This document shows, in pieces, positions 27,346-36,003 of a stretch of DNA of 64,000 nucleotides (positions are counted from its first letter, which is position 1; the number at the start of each line of letters is the position of its first letter). The translations under genes were made by a program, and so were the position numbers. This DNA is from Roseomonas sp. KE2513 (lineage in GTDB: Bacteria > Pseudomonadota > Alphaproteobacteria > Acetobacterales > Acetobacteraceae). The notes beneath the pieces were generated by a model. The model saw nothing but the letters and a program-made list of their open reading frames with translations, was not told the DNA's origin and did no database searches. Location: contig NZ_RCVR01000012.1 of NCBI RefSeq assembly GCF_016107305.1, positions 62,001 to 126,000 on the forward strand, in the 5' to 3' direction.

Positions 27346-28278
27346 ATGAAGATCCTCGCCTGCAACAGCAACCGCCCCCTCGCTGAGGCGGTCGCCGCGG
27401 CCCTGAACCTGCCGCTCACCCAGGCCTCCGTCCGCCGCTTCGCGGACCTCGAGATCTTCGTGGAGATCCAGGAGAACATCCGCGGCGAGGATGTCTTCGT
27501 CATCCAGTCCACGAGCTATCCCGCGAACGACAACCTGATGGAGCTGCTGATCACGCTCGATGCGCTGCGCCGCTCCTCGGCGCGCCGCGTGACGGCAGTG
27601 ATCCCCTATTTCGGTTATGCCCGCCAGGACCGTAAGTCCGGCCCCCGCACGCCGATCTCGGCCAAGCTCGTCGCCAACCTCATCACCCGCGCCGGCGCGG
27701 ACCGCGTTCTCACGCTCGACCTGCATGCGGGGCAGATCCAGGGCTTCTTCGACATCCCCGTGGACAACCTCTTCGCTGCCCCCCTGTTCGCGCGCGACAT
27801 CCAGGAGCGCTTCAAGGGCCGCGACCTCATGGTCGTTTCCCCCGACGTCGGCGGCGTGGTGCGCGCGCGCGCCATCGCGACGCGCCTGCACACGGACCTT
27901 GCTATCATCGACAAGCGCCGCCCGCGCGCCGGCGTGTCGGAGGTGATGAACGTGATCGGCGACGTGGAGGGGCGCGACTGCATCCTCGTGGACGACATCG
28001 TCGATTCGGGTGGCACGCTCTGCAACGCGGCCGATGCGCTGCTGAAGAACGGCGCGCGCTCCGCCTCGGTCTATGTCACCCACGGCGTGCTCTCGGGCGG
28101 CGCGGTCGCCCGGATCGGCGCGGCGCCGATCGAGCAGATGGTCACGACGGACAGCATCCAGGCGACGGAGGCGGTCCGCGTTTCCTCGAATATCAAGCAG
28201 CTCACCGTCGCCCCGCTGCTGGCCGAGGCGATGCGCCGCATCAGCGAGGAATCCTCCGTTTCCACGCTGTTCGACTAG
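27346..28278 (+). CDS. prs: Ribose-phosphate pyrophosphokinase
   Basis: 310-residue enzyme that makes PRPP from ribose-5-phosphate and ATP for nucleotide, His and Trp synthesis. The class I signature [20 protein letters not shown], the catalytic flexible loop [14 protein letters not shown], and the PRPP-binding loop [13 protein letters not shown] are intact. ATG at 27346 starts [20 protein letters not shown], the usual N-terminus; GGAG lies eleven bases upstream. The last four bases overlap the convergent regulator gene. Confidence 0.95.
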   Translation: MKILACNSNRPLAEAVAAALNLPLTQASVRRFADLEIFVEIQENIRGEDVFVIQSTSYPANDNLMELLITLDALRRSSARRVTAVIPYFGYARQDRKSGPRTPISAKLVANLITRAGADRVLTLDLHAGQIQGFFDIPVDNLFAAPLFARDIQERFKGRDLMVVSPDVGGVVRARAIATRLHTDLAIIDKRRPRAGVSEVMNVIGDVEGRDCILVDDIVDSGGTLCNAADALLKNGARSASVYVTHGVLSGGAVARIGAAPIEQMVTTDSIQATEAVRVSSNIKQLTVAPLLAEAMRRISEESSVSTLFD

Positions 28279-29039
28279 AGGCGCCGCAGCGCCTCCCGCG
28301 TCGCCTCGTCCAACGGGAAGAAGGTCTCCACCGTCAGCTCGGACAGCGCCACCTCGTGCGCCGTGCCGAAGACCATGGTGGTCGTGAGAAAGGACAGCTC
28401 CACCTCGCCCAGCCGCAGGCGGAAGGGCAAGGCGAGCGCCGCCGGCTCCGCGGCCTCACCGTGCGGCGCGGGGAGGGCGCGCAGCTCGCGCAGCAATTCC
28501 ACGAGAACGGGGTCGCCGCTCACCGTTGCCTGCCGCGCCAGCCGCGCGAGGAAATGCGCGCGCACCAAGCCGAAATCCCCGATCCGCGGCGCGAGCCCCG
28601 CCGGATGCAACGCCAGCCGCATCACGTTTACCGGCCCCGCCAGCAGCGCCGGATCAACCCCCGCGATCAGCGGCCCGACCGTGGCGTTGGCCGAGACGAG
28701 GTTCCAGTGCCGGTCCACCGCCAGCGCCGGGTTCGGCGCATGGGCCGCGAGAACCGCCTCCACCGCCGCCCGCATCGAGGGGTCGTCCGGTCCCCGCTCC
28801 GGATAGGCGGGCGCGAAGCCGGCGGCCGCCAGCCAGAGGTTCCGCTCCCGCAGCGGCACATCGAGCTGCTCGGCCAGGCGCAGCACCATGGACCGGCTCG
28901 GCATGGCGCGGCCCGTCTCGAGGCAGCTGAGGTGCCGGGTGGAGATCTCCGCCTCCAGCGCCAGGTCCATCTGGCTCATGCGCCGGCGATGCCGCCAGCC
29001 GCGAAGGTGGTCGCCGATCGGGGTCGTGCGCGCGCTCAT
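28275..29039 (-). CDS. XRE-type regulator with MmyB-like sensor domain
   Basis: 254-residue transcription factor. An N-terminal helix-turn-helix (about 8-62; [53 protein letters not shown]) is followed by an MmyB-type PAS-like ligand domain (about 95-250; [41 protein letters not shown]). Relatives often bind fatty acids or other small ligands and repress a neighbouring gene. A 122-bp gap separates it from the divergent membrane-protein gene, the probable target. Confidence 0.88.
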   Translation of the reverse strand: MSARTTPIGDHLRGWRHRRRMSQMDLALEAEISTRHLSCLETGRAMPSRSMVLRLAEQLDVPLRERNLWLAAAGFAPAYPERGPDDPSMRAAVEAVLAAHAPNPALAVDRHWNLVSANATVGPLIAGVDPALLAGPVNVMRLALHPAGLAPRIGDFGLVRAHFLARLARQATVSGDPVLVELLRELRALPAPHGEAAEPAALALPFRLRLGEVELSFLTTTMVFGTAHEVALSELTVETFFPLDEATREALRRL

Positions 29040-29161
29040 CCCTGGAGCCTATCGCCGCTTCACGCGTCGTCTCCATGACCTCCGAGGTCATCGACCCGCG
29101 CCCCGCCGCCGGCACAGGGTTCGCCCACCGGCGATCCCGCCGGACGTGCAGGAATCCCCCC

Positions 29162-29554
29162 ATGAACGCTTCCCCCTTCCTCCGCCGCGCCCTGCTGCTG
29201 GACGCGGCGGCGAGCGGCGCCACCGGCGCGCTGATGCTGCTGGCCACGGGCCCGCTGGCCGATTTAACTGCGCTGCCGCCGGGCCTGCTGCGCGTGGCCG
29301 GGGCCGTGCTGCTTCCCTATGCCGGCTTCGTCCTCTGGCTCGGCCGCCACGCGGCACCGGCTCGGGCGCTTGTTCTCGCAGTCATCGGCATCAATCTTCT
29401 CTGGGCAGCCGAGAGCGTTGCCATCCTCGCCCTTGGCTGGGTGGCGCCGAACGCGCTGGGAACCGCCTTCGTCCTCACACAGGCCTTGGTTGTCGCCGCT
29501 TTCGCCGGATTGCAGGCCGCGGGCCTGCGCAGCACCGCCGCCATGCCGGCCTGA
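29162..29554 (+). CDS. Four-helix membrane protein, divergent from MmyB-like regulator
   Basis: 130-residue membrane protein with hydrophobic segments near 9-30, 39-56, 64-85 and 92-114, no conserved polar motif, and a short C-terminus. MNASPFLRRALLLDAAASGATGALML at 29162 is the start (AGGA seven bases before); an upstream in-frame ATG at 29075 would add a polar Arg-rich leader. The family is not recognised. Pairing with an XRE/MmyB regulator is a recurrent arrangement and suggests ligand-controlled expression. Confidence 0.7.
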   Translation: MNASPFLRRALLLDAAASGATGALMLLATGPLADLTALPPGLLRVAGAVLLPYAGFVLWLGRHAAPARALVLAVIGINLLWAAESVAILALGWVAPNALGTAFVLTQALVVAAFAGLQAAGLRSTAAMPA

Positions 29555-29670
29555 GCGCCGTGCCCGTCCACGCCGTCGGAGAGGGGCGGCGTGGATCGCG
29601 GTGCCCGCCCCCCTTCAACCCCGGCCGCAATTCGGCCACCCTCCGCCCGCCAAGGCTGAGGACACGCCCG

Positions 29671-30297
29671 ATGAAGCTCTACTATTCCCCCGGTGCCTGC
29701 TCGATGGGCATCCACGTGATCCTCGAGGAGATCGGCAAGCCCTACGAGCTCTCGCTCGTCTCCACGAAGGACGGCGCGCAGCACAAGCCCGAGTACAAGG
29801 CGGTGAATCCGAAGTCGAAGGTGCCGGCGCTGGATCTCGACGAGGGCGGGCGGGCGCTCACCGAGTGGCCGGCCATCGCCCTCTATCTCGGCTCCAGCAA
29901 CCCCGAAGCCGGGCTGCTGCCCAGGGAGCCCGCCGCCCAGGCCCGCGCGCTGGAGGCGATCGACTACGTTACCGGCACCATCCACCCCAACGCCTTCACT
30001 CGCCAGTTCCGTCCGGCCAACTTCTCCGTGCGGGACGAGGACCACCCGCAGGTAATCGCGCAGGCGCAGGAGAATGCCGACAAGTTCTTCGAGCTGCTGG
30101 ACAGGAACTGGACGGGCGACACCTGGATCCTGCCCGAGGGCTACTCCGTCGCCGACGCCGCGCTGTTCTTCGTCGAGTACTGGCAGGCCAAGCGCGTCGG
30201 CAAGCCGCTGCCGCCGAAGCTGGACCGGCACCTCAAGGCGATGCTGGAGCGCCCGGCGGTAAAGCGGGCACTGGAACAGGAAGGACTGGCGGCCTGA
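29671..30297 (+). CDS. Glutathione S-transferase, beta-class-like
   Basis: 208-residue GST. The N-terminal thioredoxin-like domain begins MKLYYSPGACSMGIHVILEE, with Cys10 at the position of the beta-class catalytic cysteine, and contains the glutathione-contact VNPKSKVPALDLDEG and ALTEWPAIALYL. The helical C-terminal domain (about 87-205) is complete and ends GYSVADAALFFVEYW. ATG at 29671 is the standard start. Cytosolic detoxification or stereospecific dehalogenation/reduction are the family roles; the substrate is unknown. Confidence 0.9.
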   Translation: MKLYYSPGACSMGIHVILEEIGKPYELSLVSTKDGAQHKPEYKAVNPKSKVPALDLDEGGRALTEWPAIALYLGSSNPEAGLLPREPAAQARALEAIDYVTGTIHPNAFTRQFRPANFSVRDEDHPQVIAQAQENADKFFELLDRNWTGDTWILPEGYSVADAALFFVEYWQAKRVGKPLPPKLDRHLKAMLERPAVKRALEQEGLAA

Positions 30298-30341
30298 AGG
30301 AAAGCGGGCTGGGGAGAGCAAACCCTGGCCTGTGCCAGCGC

Positions 30342-30914
30342 ATGACCGAACCGAACCCCGTCCCCTTCTGGTTCCTCCGCCACGGCGAGACTGACTGGAA
30401 CGCCCGCATGCTCTCCCAGGGAAGAGTGGACATCCCGCTCAACCCTGTGGGTCTCGCCCAGGCCGGCCGCGCCGCGGAGGCGCTGGTAGGGAAGGGCATC
30501 CGCACCATCCACTCCAGCACCCTCGGCCGTGCGCGCGTGACCGCGGAAGTCGTGGCCGCGCGCCTCAACCTGCCCGTTACTTTCGACGAGAACCTCGTCG
30601 AATGCGCCTTCGGCGTGCAGGAGGGCCAGGAGATGTCCGACTGGTTCACCGATTGGGTCGCCGGCCGCTCCACACCCGAGGGCGCCGAACCTTTCGCCGA
30701 CCTGCGCGAGCGCGCGGTGAACGCCATCAATCACGCGACCGCCCAGCCGGGCCCCGTGCTGGTGGTGGCGCACGGCGCCCTCTGGCGCGCCTTCCGCCAG
30801 GCGGCAGGCCTTCCCGCCAATATCCGCACCCCCAATGCCCTGCCCCTCTGGGTGGAGCCGCCGGATGCGCCCGGTGAGGGCTGGCGAATGACGCCGGCGG
30901 AACTTGGGCGGTGA
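30342..30914 (+). CDS. Histidine phosphatase family protein
   Basis: 190-residue phosphoglycerate-mutase-like phosphatase. The catalytic RHG lies in FLRHGETDWNARM (about 11-23), and the second histidine in VVAHGALWRAF (about 147-157). Length and motifs fit small phosphatases such as GpmB/CobC-like proteins rather than glycolytic mutase. It follows the GST gene by 44 bp and precedes copy 3 of the dispersed element. Substrate unknown. Confidence 0.87.
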   Translation: MTEPNPVPFWFLRHGETDWNARMLSQGRVDIPLNPVGLAQAGRAAEALVGKGIRTIHSSTLGRARVTAEVVAARLNLPVTFDENLVECAFGVQEGQEMSDWFTDWVAGRSTPEGAEPFADLRERAVNAINHATAQPGPVLVVAHGALWRAFRQAAGLPANIRTPNALPLWVEPPDAPGEGWRMTPAELGR

Positions 30915-30944
30915 GGTACTTCTGAAGGGGCGGCGCGGGTGACT

Positions 30945-31184
30945 CCGAGGAGAGGAAAAAGGAACTCTTCCTCTCCCCGGACCCCTCACCATCATCTTTT
31001 TCTTCAAAGCTGGAATGTTCTGCGGCCGGTGCGCCTCGGGCCGGTGACCCGAGGCGACTGCACGTTCGGGAGGGGTGCGAAGAGGGAACCGCCCCTCGTT
31101 ATCGGATCCGCGCCAGCAGGATGAGGATCCGAGGGTCTCAGGCCCTTGGCGAGAGATGCCAGGAGAGGACAGAGCCCTCTCCGG
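30945..31184 (-). repeat. Dispersed intergenic palindromic element, copy 3 (inverted)
   Basis: Same element as at 7.9 and 17.3 kb, but in opposite orientation, again between two converging gene ends. In plus-strand order: stem CCGAGGAGAGGAA/TTCCTCTCCCCGG (30945-30957 with 30968-30980, one mismatch); a perfect 9-bp stem CGCCTCGGG/CCCGAGGCG (31032-31040 with 31048-31056); and GGAGAGG/CCTCTCC (31162-31168 with 31176-31182). The reverse strand carries GTGCAGTCGCCTCGGG and GAAGAAAAAGATGATG like copy 2. No gene seen. Confidence 0.85.
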
Positions 31185-31195
31185 AAAGCCGCCGC

Positions 31196-32179
31196 TCAGT
31201 CCGCGCGGATATTCGCCCGCCGGATCACCGGCTCGAGCGTGCGCTTCTCGTTCTCCACCAGGGCTGCAAAGGCTTGTGGGCCGGTGCCGCCGAGAATGGT
31301 GCCCTGATCGACCAGCCGCCCGCCGATGGCGGGGTCGCGCAGCGCCACGGCAACGGCCTCGGCCAGCGTCGCGATGATCGCGTCCGGCGTGCCCACGGGC
31401 GCCGCCATGCCGAAGGCTGTGCCGAACAGGAAGCCCGGCACGCCCGCTTCCGCCGTCGTCGGCACGTCCGGCAGCTGTGGCAGCCGCTTCTCCGTCGCGA
31501 CGGCCAGCGCGCGCACGCCGTTGCCGCGGATCTGCGGGATGATGTTCGGCACGTTGTCGATGACCATGTCGATATTGCCCGACACGAGGTCGGTTACGGC
31601 CGGTGCGGCGCCGCGGTAGGGCACGTGCTGGATATCCGTGCCTGTCTCGGCCTTGAACAGCTCGAGCGCGAGGTGAAGGCTGCTGCCCGCGCCAGCCGAG
31701 CCCGCGGTGATCTGGCCCGGCTTCTCCTTCGCCGCCGCCACCAGCGCCGCGAGGTTCTGCCAAGGCCGTGCGTTCGCCACGCAAACCACCTTCGGCGTGG
31801 TCGCCAGCAGCGTGATCGGCGAGAAGGCAGTGTTCGTGTCGTACGGCATCGAGGGATAGATGAACTGGTTCACCGCCAGCGGCCCCATGGAGGAGGCGAG
31901 CAGCGTGTACCCGTCCGGCGCCGCCTTCGCGACGAGATCGGCGCCGATGTTGCCGCCCGCGCCCGCGCGGTTGTCCACCACGAAGGGCTGCCCCAGCCGC
32001 GCCGCGAGAGATTGCGAGACGGAGCGCGCCAGCAGGTCCACCAGCCCGCCCGGCGGGAAGGGGACGACGATGCGAACTGGCTTGTTCGGATAGCCGCCGC
32101 CCTGCGCACGCACGGCGGGCGCCGCGAGCGCGGCAGCCGCGGCACCGAGCGCCGCGCGGCGAGTGATGGTGCTGTTCAT
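31196..32179 (-). CDS. Bug/TctC receptor of the benzoylformate decarboxylase operon
   Basis: 327-residue periplasmic receptor with signal MNSTITRRAALGAAAAALAAPAVRAQ and family blocks IVVPFPPGGLVDLLARSVSQSL, VVDNRAGAGGNIGADLVAKAAPDGYTLL and HVPYRGAAPAVTDLVSGNIDMVID. It starts 20 bases after the aldehyde dehydrogenase gene and is last in the MarR-mdlC-aldehyde dehydrogenase operon. Its ligand is therefore plausibly an aromatic acid such as mandelate, phenylglyoxylate or benzoate (inference from position). No TctAB permease is encoded nearby. Confidence 0.9.
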   Translation of the reverse strand: MNSTITRRAALGAAAAALAAPAVRAQGGGYPNKPVRIVVPFPPGGLVDLLARSVSQSLAARLGQPFVVDNRAGAGGNIGADLVAKAAPDGYTLLASSMGPLAVNQFIYPSMPYDTNTAFSPITLLATTPKVVCVANARPWQNLAALVAAAKEKPGQITAGSAGAGSSLHLALELFKAETGTDIQHVPYRGAAPAVTDLVSGNIDMVIDNVPNIIPQIRGNGVRALAVATEKRLPQLPDVPTTAEAGVPGFLFGTAFGMAAPVGTPDAIIATLAEAVAVALRDPAIGGRLVDQGTILGGTGPQAFAALVENEKRTLEPVIRRANIRAD

Positions 32180-32199
32180 GCCGTTCCCTCCCTTCCTGC

Positions 32200-33708
32200 T
32201 CAGTGCGCGCCGGGCGTTGCCGGGGGCGGCGATGCGGCGTCCTTCGAAGCCGCGGGTGGGAAGGGGTACTGCCCTGGCCGCGTCTCGACGGTGATCCAGC
32301 GCAGCTCCGTGAACTCCGCGATCCCCGCGCGCCCGCCGAAGCGGCCGTAGCCGGATGCCTTGGTGCCGCCGAAGGGCATCTGCGCCTCGTCATGCACGGT
32401 CGGTCCGTTCACGTGGCAGATGCCGCTCTCGATCCGCTGCGCCATCGCGATGCCGCGCGCCACGTCTCGCGTGAAGATCGCGGCCGACAGTCCGTACTCC
32501 GTGTCGTTCGCGACGCGCAGCGCTTCCTCGGCGTCCTTCACGCGGATCATCGCGACGACCGGCCCGAAGGACTCCTCGGCGTAGAGGGCCATCGCCGGCG
32601 TCACGCGATCGACGATGGCGGCCGGCATGATCGTTCCCTGCCGCGCGCCGCCCCCGTGCACCACCGCGCCCTTGCTGGCCGCGTCGGCGATCATGCGCTC
32701 CACCTTCACGGCGGAGGCCTCGTCCACCACCGAGCCGAGGAACACGTTGCCGCCGCGCGGGTCGCCCACCGGCAGCGCCGCGACGAAGTCGGCGAGCCGC
32801 TGCGCGAACTCGTCCGCGATACTCTCCACCACCACCAGCCGCTCGGTGGACATGCAGATCTGGCCCTGGTTCATGAAGGCGCCGAAGGCGGCGGCCTTCA
32901 CGGCCTCGTCCAGGTCCGCGTCCTCCAGCACGATCATCGGTGCCTTGCCACCCAGCTCGAGCAGCACGGGCTTGAGATGCCGCGCCGCGTGCACGGCCAC
33001 GATCCGCCCGACCTTGGTGGAGCCGGTGAAGTTGATCCGCCGCACCGCCTTGTGCGCGATCATCGCCTCCACCACTGCCGGCGCGTCCTCGGCCGAATGC
33101 GTCACCACGTTCACCACGCCGGGCGGCACCCCGCCCTCGCGCAGGGCCTGGGCGATCAGGCTGTGCGTGCCGGGGCACAACTCGCTTGCCTTCAGCACCA
33201 CCGCGTTCCCGCAGGCCAGCGGCAGGGCCAGCGCGCGCACGCCGAGGATGACCGGCGCGTTCCACGGCGCCATGCCCAGCACCACGCCGACGGGCGCGCG
33301 GATCGACATCGCAAGGCACCCCGGCTTGTCCGAGGGGATCACCTCGCCCGTCGTCTGCGTCGTCATCGCCGCCGCCTCGCGCAGCATGCCGGCGGCCAGG
33401 TGCACGTTGAACCCGGCCCAGCCGGCCGTCGCGCCGATCTCCTCCGCCATCAGGCGGATGAACTCGGGGGCCCTGGCGGCCAGTGCGTCGGCGGCCTTGA
33501 GCAGGATGCCGCGCCGCGCGCCCGGACCCATGGCGGACCAGGCGGGGAAGGCGGCGGCGGCCGCGTCGCAGGCGGCCTCGGCGTCGGCCACCGTCGCAGC
33601 GGCGGCGCGTGTCGCCACCTCTCCCGTGACGGGGTTGCGGCGCTCGAAGGTTCCCTCGCCGGTGGCAGGGCGGTCCCCCTCGCCAATGATCAGCGGCACG
33701 TCCAGCAT
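32200..33708 (-). CDS. Aldehyde dehydrogenase, aromatic-aldehyde type
   Basis: 502-residue NAD(P)-dependent aldehyde dehydrogenase resembling vanillin, salicylaldehyde and benzaldehyde dehydrogenases. Cofactor region MAPWNAPVILGVRALALPLACGNAVVLKASE (about 148-178), INFTGSTKVGRIVA, the general base in LLELGGKAPMIV, and the nucleophile cysteine in GQICMSTERLVV are present. Situated 15 bases downstream of mdlC, it would oxidise the benzaldehyde made by benzoylformate decarboxylase to benzoate. The last 30 residues (SKDAASPPPATPGAH) form a low-complexity extension beyond the usual end. Confidence 0.9.
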   Translation of the reverse strand: MLDVPLIIGEGDRPATGEGTFERRNPVTGEVATRAAAATVADAEAACDAAAAAFPAWSAMGPGARRGILLKAADALAARAPEFIRLMAEEIGATAGWAGFNVHLAAGMLREAAAMTTQTTGEVIPSDKPGCLAMSIRAPVGVVLGMAPWNAPVILGVRALALPLACGNAVVLKASELCPGTHSLIAQALREGGVPPGVVNVVTHSAEDAPAVVEAMIAHKAVRRINFTGSTKVGRIVAVHAARHLKPVLLELGGKAPMIVLEDADLDEAVKAAAFGAFMNQGQICMSTERLVVVESIADEFAQRLADFVAALPVGDPRGGNVFLGSVVDEASAVKVERMIADAASKGAVVHGGGARQGTIMPAAIVDRVTPAMALYAEESFGPVVAMIRVKDAEEALRVANDTEYGLSAAIFTRDVARGIAMAQRIESGICHVNGPTVHDEAQMPFGGTKASGYGRFGGRAGIAEFTELRWITVETRPGQYPFPPAASKDAASPPPATPGAH

Positions 33709-33723
33709 GGTCGTCTCCTCCGG

Positions 33724-35340
33724 TTATTTCTTGTCGTAGAGCTGCGGGATGACCGGATCGATCACCACCTCCACCAGCATCGGACCCTTGCTCGCCATGG
33801 CCTCCGCCAGCGCGTCGTCCAGCTCGCCGGCCGTGGCCGCGATGCGCCCCGGGCAGCCCATGCCGCGCGCCATGGTGACGAAGTCGAGCCCCGGCAGGTC
33901 GATCCCCGGCGCGTCCCGCACCTGCAGCACGCGCGAGAAGGAGCGCATGGCGCCGTAGCCCGCGTTGTTCATCACGACGACGGCGAGCGGCAACTTTTCC
34001 TGCACCGCCGTCCAGATCGCCTGGGGCGAGTACATGAAAGACCCGTCGCCGATGAGGCAGACCACCCGCCGCCCGCGGTTGGCCAGCGCCACGCCCACCG
34101 CGCCCGGCAGGCTGTAGCCCAGCCCGCCGCTCGCCATGGTGAAGAAGGTGCCCCATTCGCGCATCGGCATCTGCGCGTGCATGGTCGGGCGGTGCGAGGG
34201 CGCCTCCTCCACGAGGATGGCGCCCTCCGGCATTGCGGCGTGCAGCCGGTGCAGCGCGTAGGGCGCGCCGAGCGGACTGCCCGGCTCGGGCGGCGCCGGG
34301 CGGGCGCGGGGGGCGGGCAGGGGCCGCGCCGCGCCCTCGATCAGCGCGGCCAGTGCCGGCAGCCCGTGCCGCAGCGCGCCGAGGATCGCCGTGCCCACGG
34401 GCGCGGAGGCCGCGGTCTCCGGGTCCGTGGTCATCTGGATGATCGGGATGCCCGCCGAGAACAGCGCGCATTCGCCCGGCACGTGGAAGGTGAAGACCGG
34501 CGCGCCGATCACCAGCACCAGGTCGTGCCCGATGAGCGTGTCCGAGACCTGCTGCGGCGAGGCGTGCAGGTGCCCGGCGAAGAGCGGGTGGTCCTCCGGG
34601 AAGGAGAGGCGGGAGGAGAAGGGGCTGGTCCAGACCGGCGCGCCGATGCGCTCGGCCAGCGCCACCATCGCCGGCCCAGCGCCCTCCGCGTCAACCTCGG
34701 GGCCCACCACCAGCACCGGGCGGCGCGCGCCATCGATCGCGCGTGCGGCCTCCGCCAGCGCGGCCGGATCGGGCGCCGTGTCCGGGTGCCAAGCGCGCGC
34801 GGCAACGGGTTGGCAGGCCGCCGACCAGTCGTCGAAGGGAATGGAGACGAAGGTCGGGCCATAGGGCCGCTGCATGGCGATCCGGTGCGCCTGGGCGATC
34901 GCCGCCGGCACGTCCTCCGCCCGCGCGGGCTCGACCGAGAACTTCACGTAGGGCCGCGGGAAATGCGCCGCCTCGGTCGCGCCGAGAAAGGGAAAGTTTG
35001 GCAGCAACGCCCGCGTCTGCTGCCCGGCCGTGATCACCATCGGCGCCGCGTTCTTCATCGCCGTGAACACGTTGCCCAGCGCGTGTCCGACGCCGGCCGC
35101 GGAGTGCAGGTTCACCATGGCGCAGCGGCCGGTAGCCCGCGCATAGCCGTCGGCCATCCCGACCACGCTCGCCTCCTGCAGGCCGAGCACGTAGTGAAAA
35201 TCCGAGGGCCAGCGGTCGAGGAAGGGCAGCTCCGTCGATCCCGGATTGCCGAAGACCGTGGTCATGCCGAGCTGCCGCAGCAGGTCGAAGGTCGCCTCGC
35301 GCACGGTGGTGCGAGTGGGGGTGGCGTTTCCGTCCATCAT
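33724..35340 (-). CDS. mdlC: Benzoylformate decarboxylase
   Basis: 538-residue thiamine-diphosphate enzyme that converts benzoylformate (phenylglyoxylate) to benzaldehyde and CO2. Residues that define the Pseudomonas enzyme are conserved: FGNPGSTELPF with the active-site Ser at about 35, the TPP-activating Glu in LQEASVVGMADGYA (about 56), the NLHSAAG histidine (about 79), and a histidine in VIGAPVFTFHVPGE matching the second catalytic His. The TPP motif is LIGDGSFMYSPQAIW...MNNAGYGAM. The start overlaps the MarR stop (ATGA); MMDG or MDG are both possible. No mandelate racemase or dehydrogenase is adjacent, so the ketoacid may come from elsewhere. Confidence 0.87.
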   Translation of the reverse strand: MMDGNATPTRTTVREATFDLLRQLGMTTVFGNPGSTELPFLDRWPSDFHYVLGLQEASVVGMADGYARATGRCAMVNLHSAAGVGHALGNVFTAMKNAAPMVITAGQQTRALLPNFPFLGATEAAHFPRPYVKFSVEPARAEDVPAAIAQAHRIAMQRPYGPTFVSIPFDDWSAACQPVAARAWHPDTAPDPAALAEAARAIDGARRPVLVVGPEVDAEGAGPAMVALAERIGAPVWTSPFSSRLSFPEDHPLFAGHLHASPQQVSDTLIGHDLVLVIGAPVFTFHVPGECALFSAGIPIIQMTTDPETAASAPVGTAILGALRHGLPALAALIEGAARPLPAPRARPAPPEPGSPLGAPYALHRLHAAMPEGAILVEEAPSHRPTMHAQMPMREWGTFFTMASGGLGYSLPGAVGVALANRGRRVVCLIGDGSFMYSPQAIWTAVQEKLPLAVVVMNNAGYGAMRSFSRVLQVRDAPGIDLPGLDFVTMARGMGCPGRIAATAGELDDALAEAMASKGPMLVEVVIDPVIPQLYDKK

Positions 35341-35900
35341 GGAGCGTCCGTATCCAGCCCCGCGATCAGGCGGCGCAGCGTGTCGAGGAAGGCGGCGCGG
35401 TGCTCCGCGCCTACCAGTTGATCGAGGGAGCGGTCATGCGCCTCCGCGTGCCGGCTCAGCGCCGTGAGCGCCGCCTCGCCGGCAGGGGTGAGGGAGAGGG
35501 CGTAGCTCCGCCGGTCCGCACCCCTGTCCCGCCGCACGAGGCCGCAGCGTTCCAGCTCCGCCAGCGCGGGGGTGAGGGTGGATTTGTCCCGCCCCACGGC
35601 ATGGCCGAGCGCGGTCTGCGAGAGACCGGGATTCTCGCGGATCATGGCAAGCATGGCGAAGCGCCCGGGCTTGAGTCCCGATCCCGCCCCGCCCGACCCC
35701 GCGCTGCGCCGGGCGAAGGCCGCGAAGGAGGCCTCCTGCGCCAGCCGGAGGTGGAAGCCGATCGTGTCCGCCAGTGGCCCGAGCCGCACCCCGCCGCGCT
35801 CCGCGGGCGTCCCGTTCAGCACGCGCAGGGCAGGCGCCGCGCCTTTCCGGGCTCTTGGTGGATCGGCAAGGCCGGGGCTTGCCGGCGATGGCTGGGCCAA
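35337..35900 (-). CDS. MarR family regulator of the mdlC operon
   Basis: 187-residue winged-helix regulator. The DNA-binding part, MIRENPGLSQTALGHAVGRDKSTLTPALAELERCGLVRRDRGADRRSYALSLTPAGEAAL (about 86-145), is typical of MarR proteins, which release DNA on binding phenolic or aromatic acids. An N-terminal Pro/Ala/Arg-rich stretch of about 40 residues precedes the dimerisation helix. First gene of the operon and overlapping mdlC by four bases, it is probably autoregulated from the 103-bp gap to mutM. Confidence 0.87.
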   Translation of the reverse strand: MAQPSPASPGLADPPRARKGAAPALRVLNGTPAERGGVRLGPLADTIGFHLRLAQEASFAAFARRSAGSGGAGSGLKPGRFAMLAMIRENPGLSQTALGHAVGRDKSTLTPALAELERCGLVRRDRGADRRSYALSLTPAGEAALTALSRHAEAHDRSLDQLVGAEHRAAFLDTLRRLIAGLDTDAP

Positions 35901-36003
35901 GTCGTCTCTCCTCCCGGCGGCGCGTCATGGGTCGCGCACCGCTCCGGAGGAACCGTAGGGGATCAAACGATCTGTCGGCAAGGGCGCCGTGCCGCGCCGG
36001 TCC

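Noticed and set aside
32203-35421. A 1072-codon open frame on the plus strand opposite the aldehyde dehydrogenase and mdlC genes
   Set aside because: Arg/His/Gly/Pro-rich with no domain. It arises because GC-rich codons leave few stops on the opposite strand; the minus-strand genes have intact catalytic motifs.
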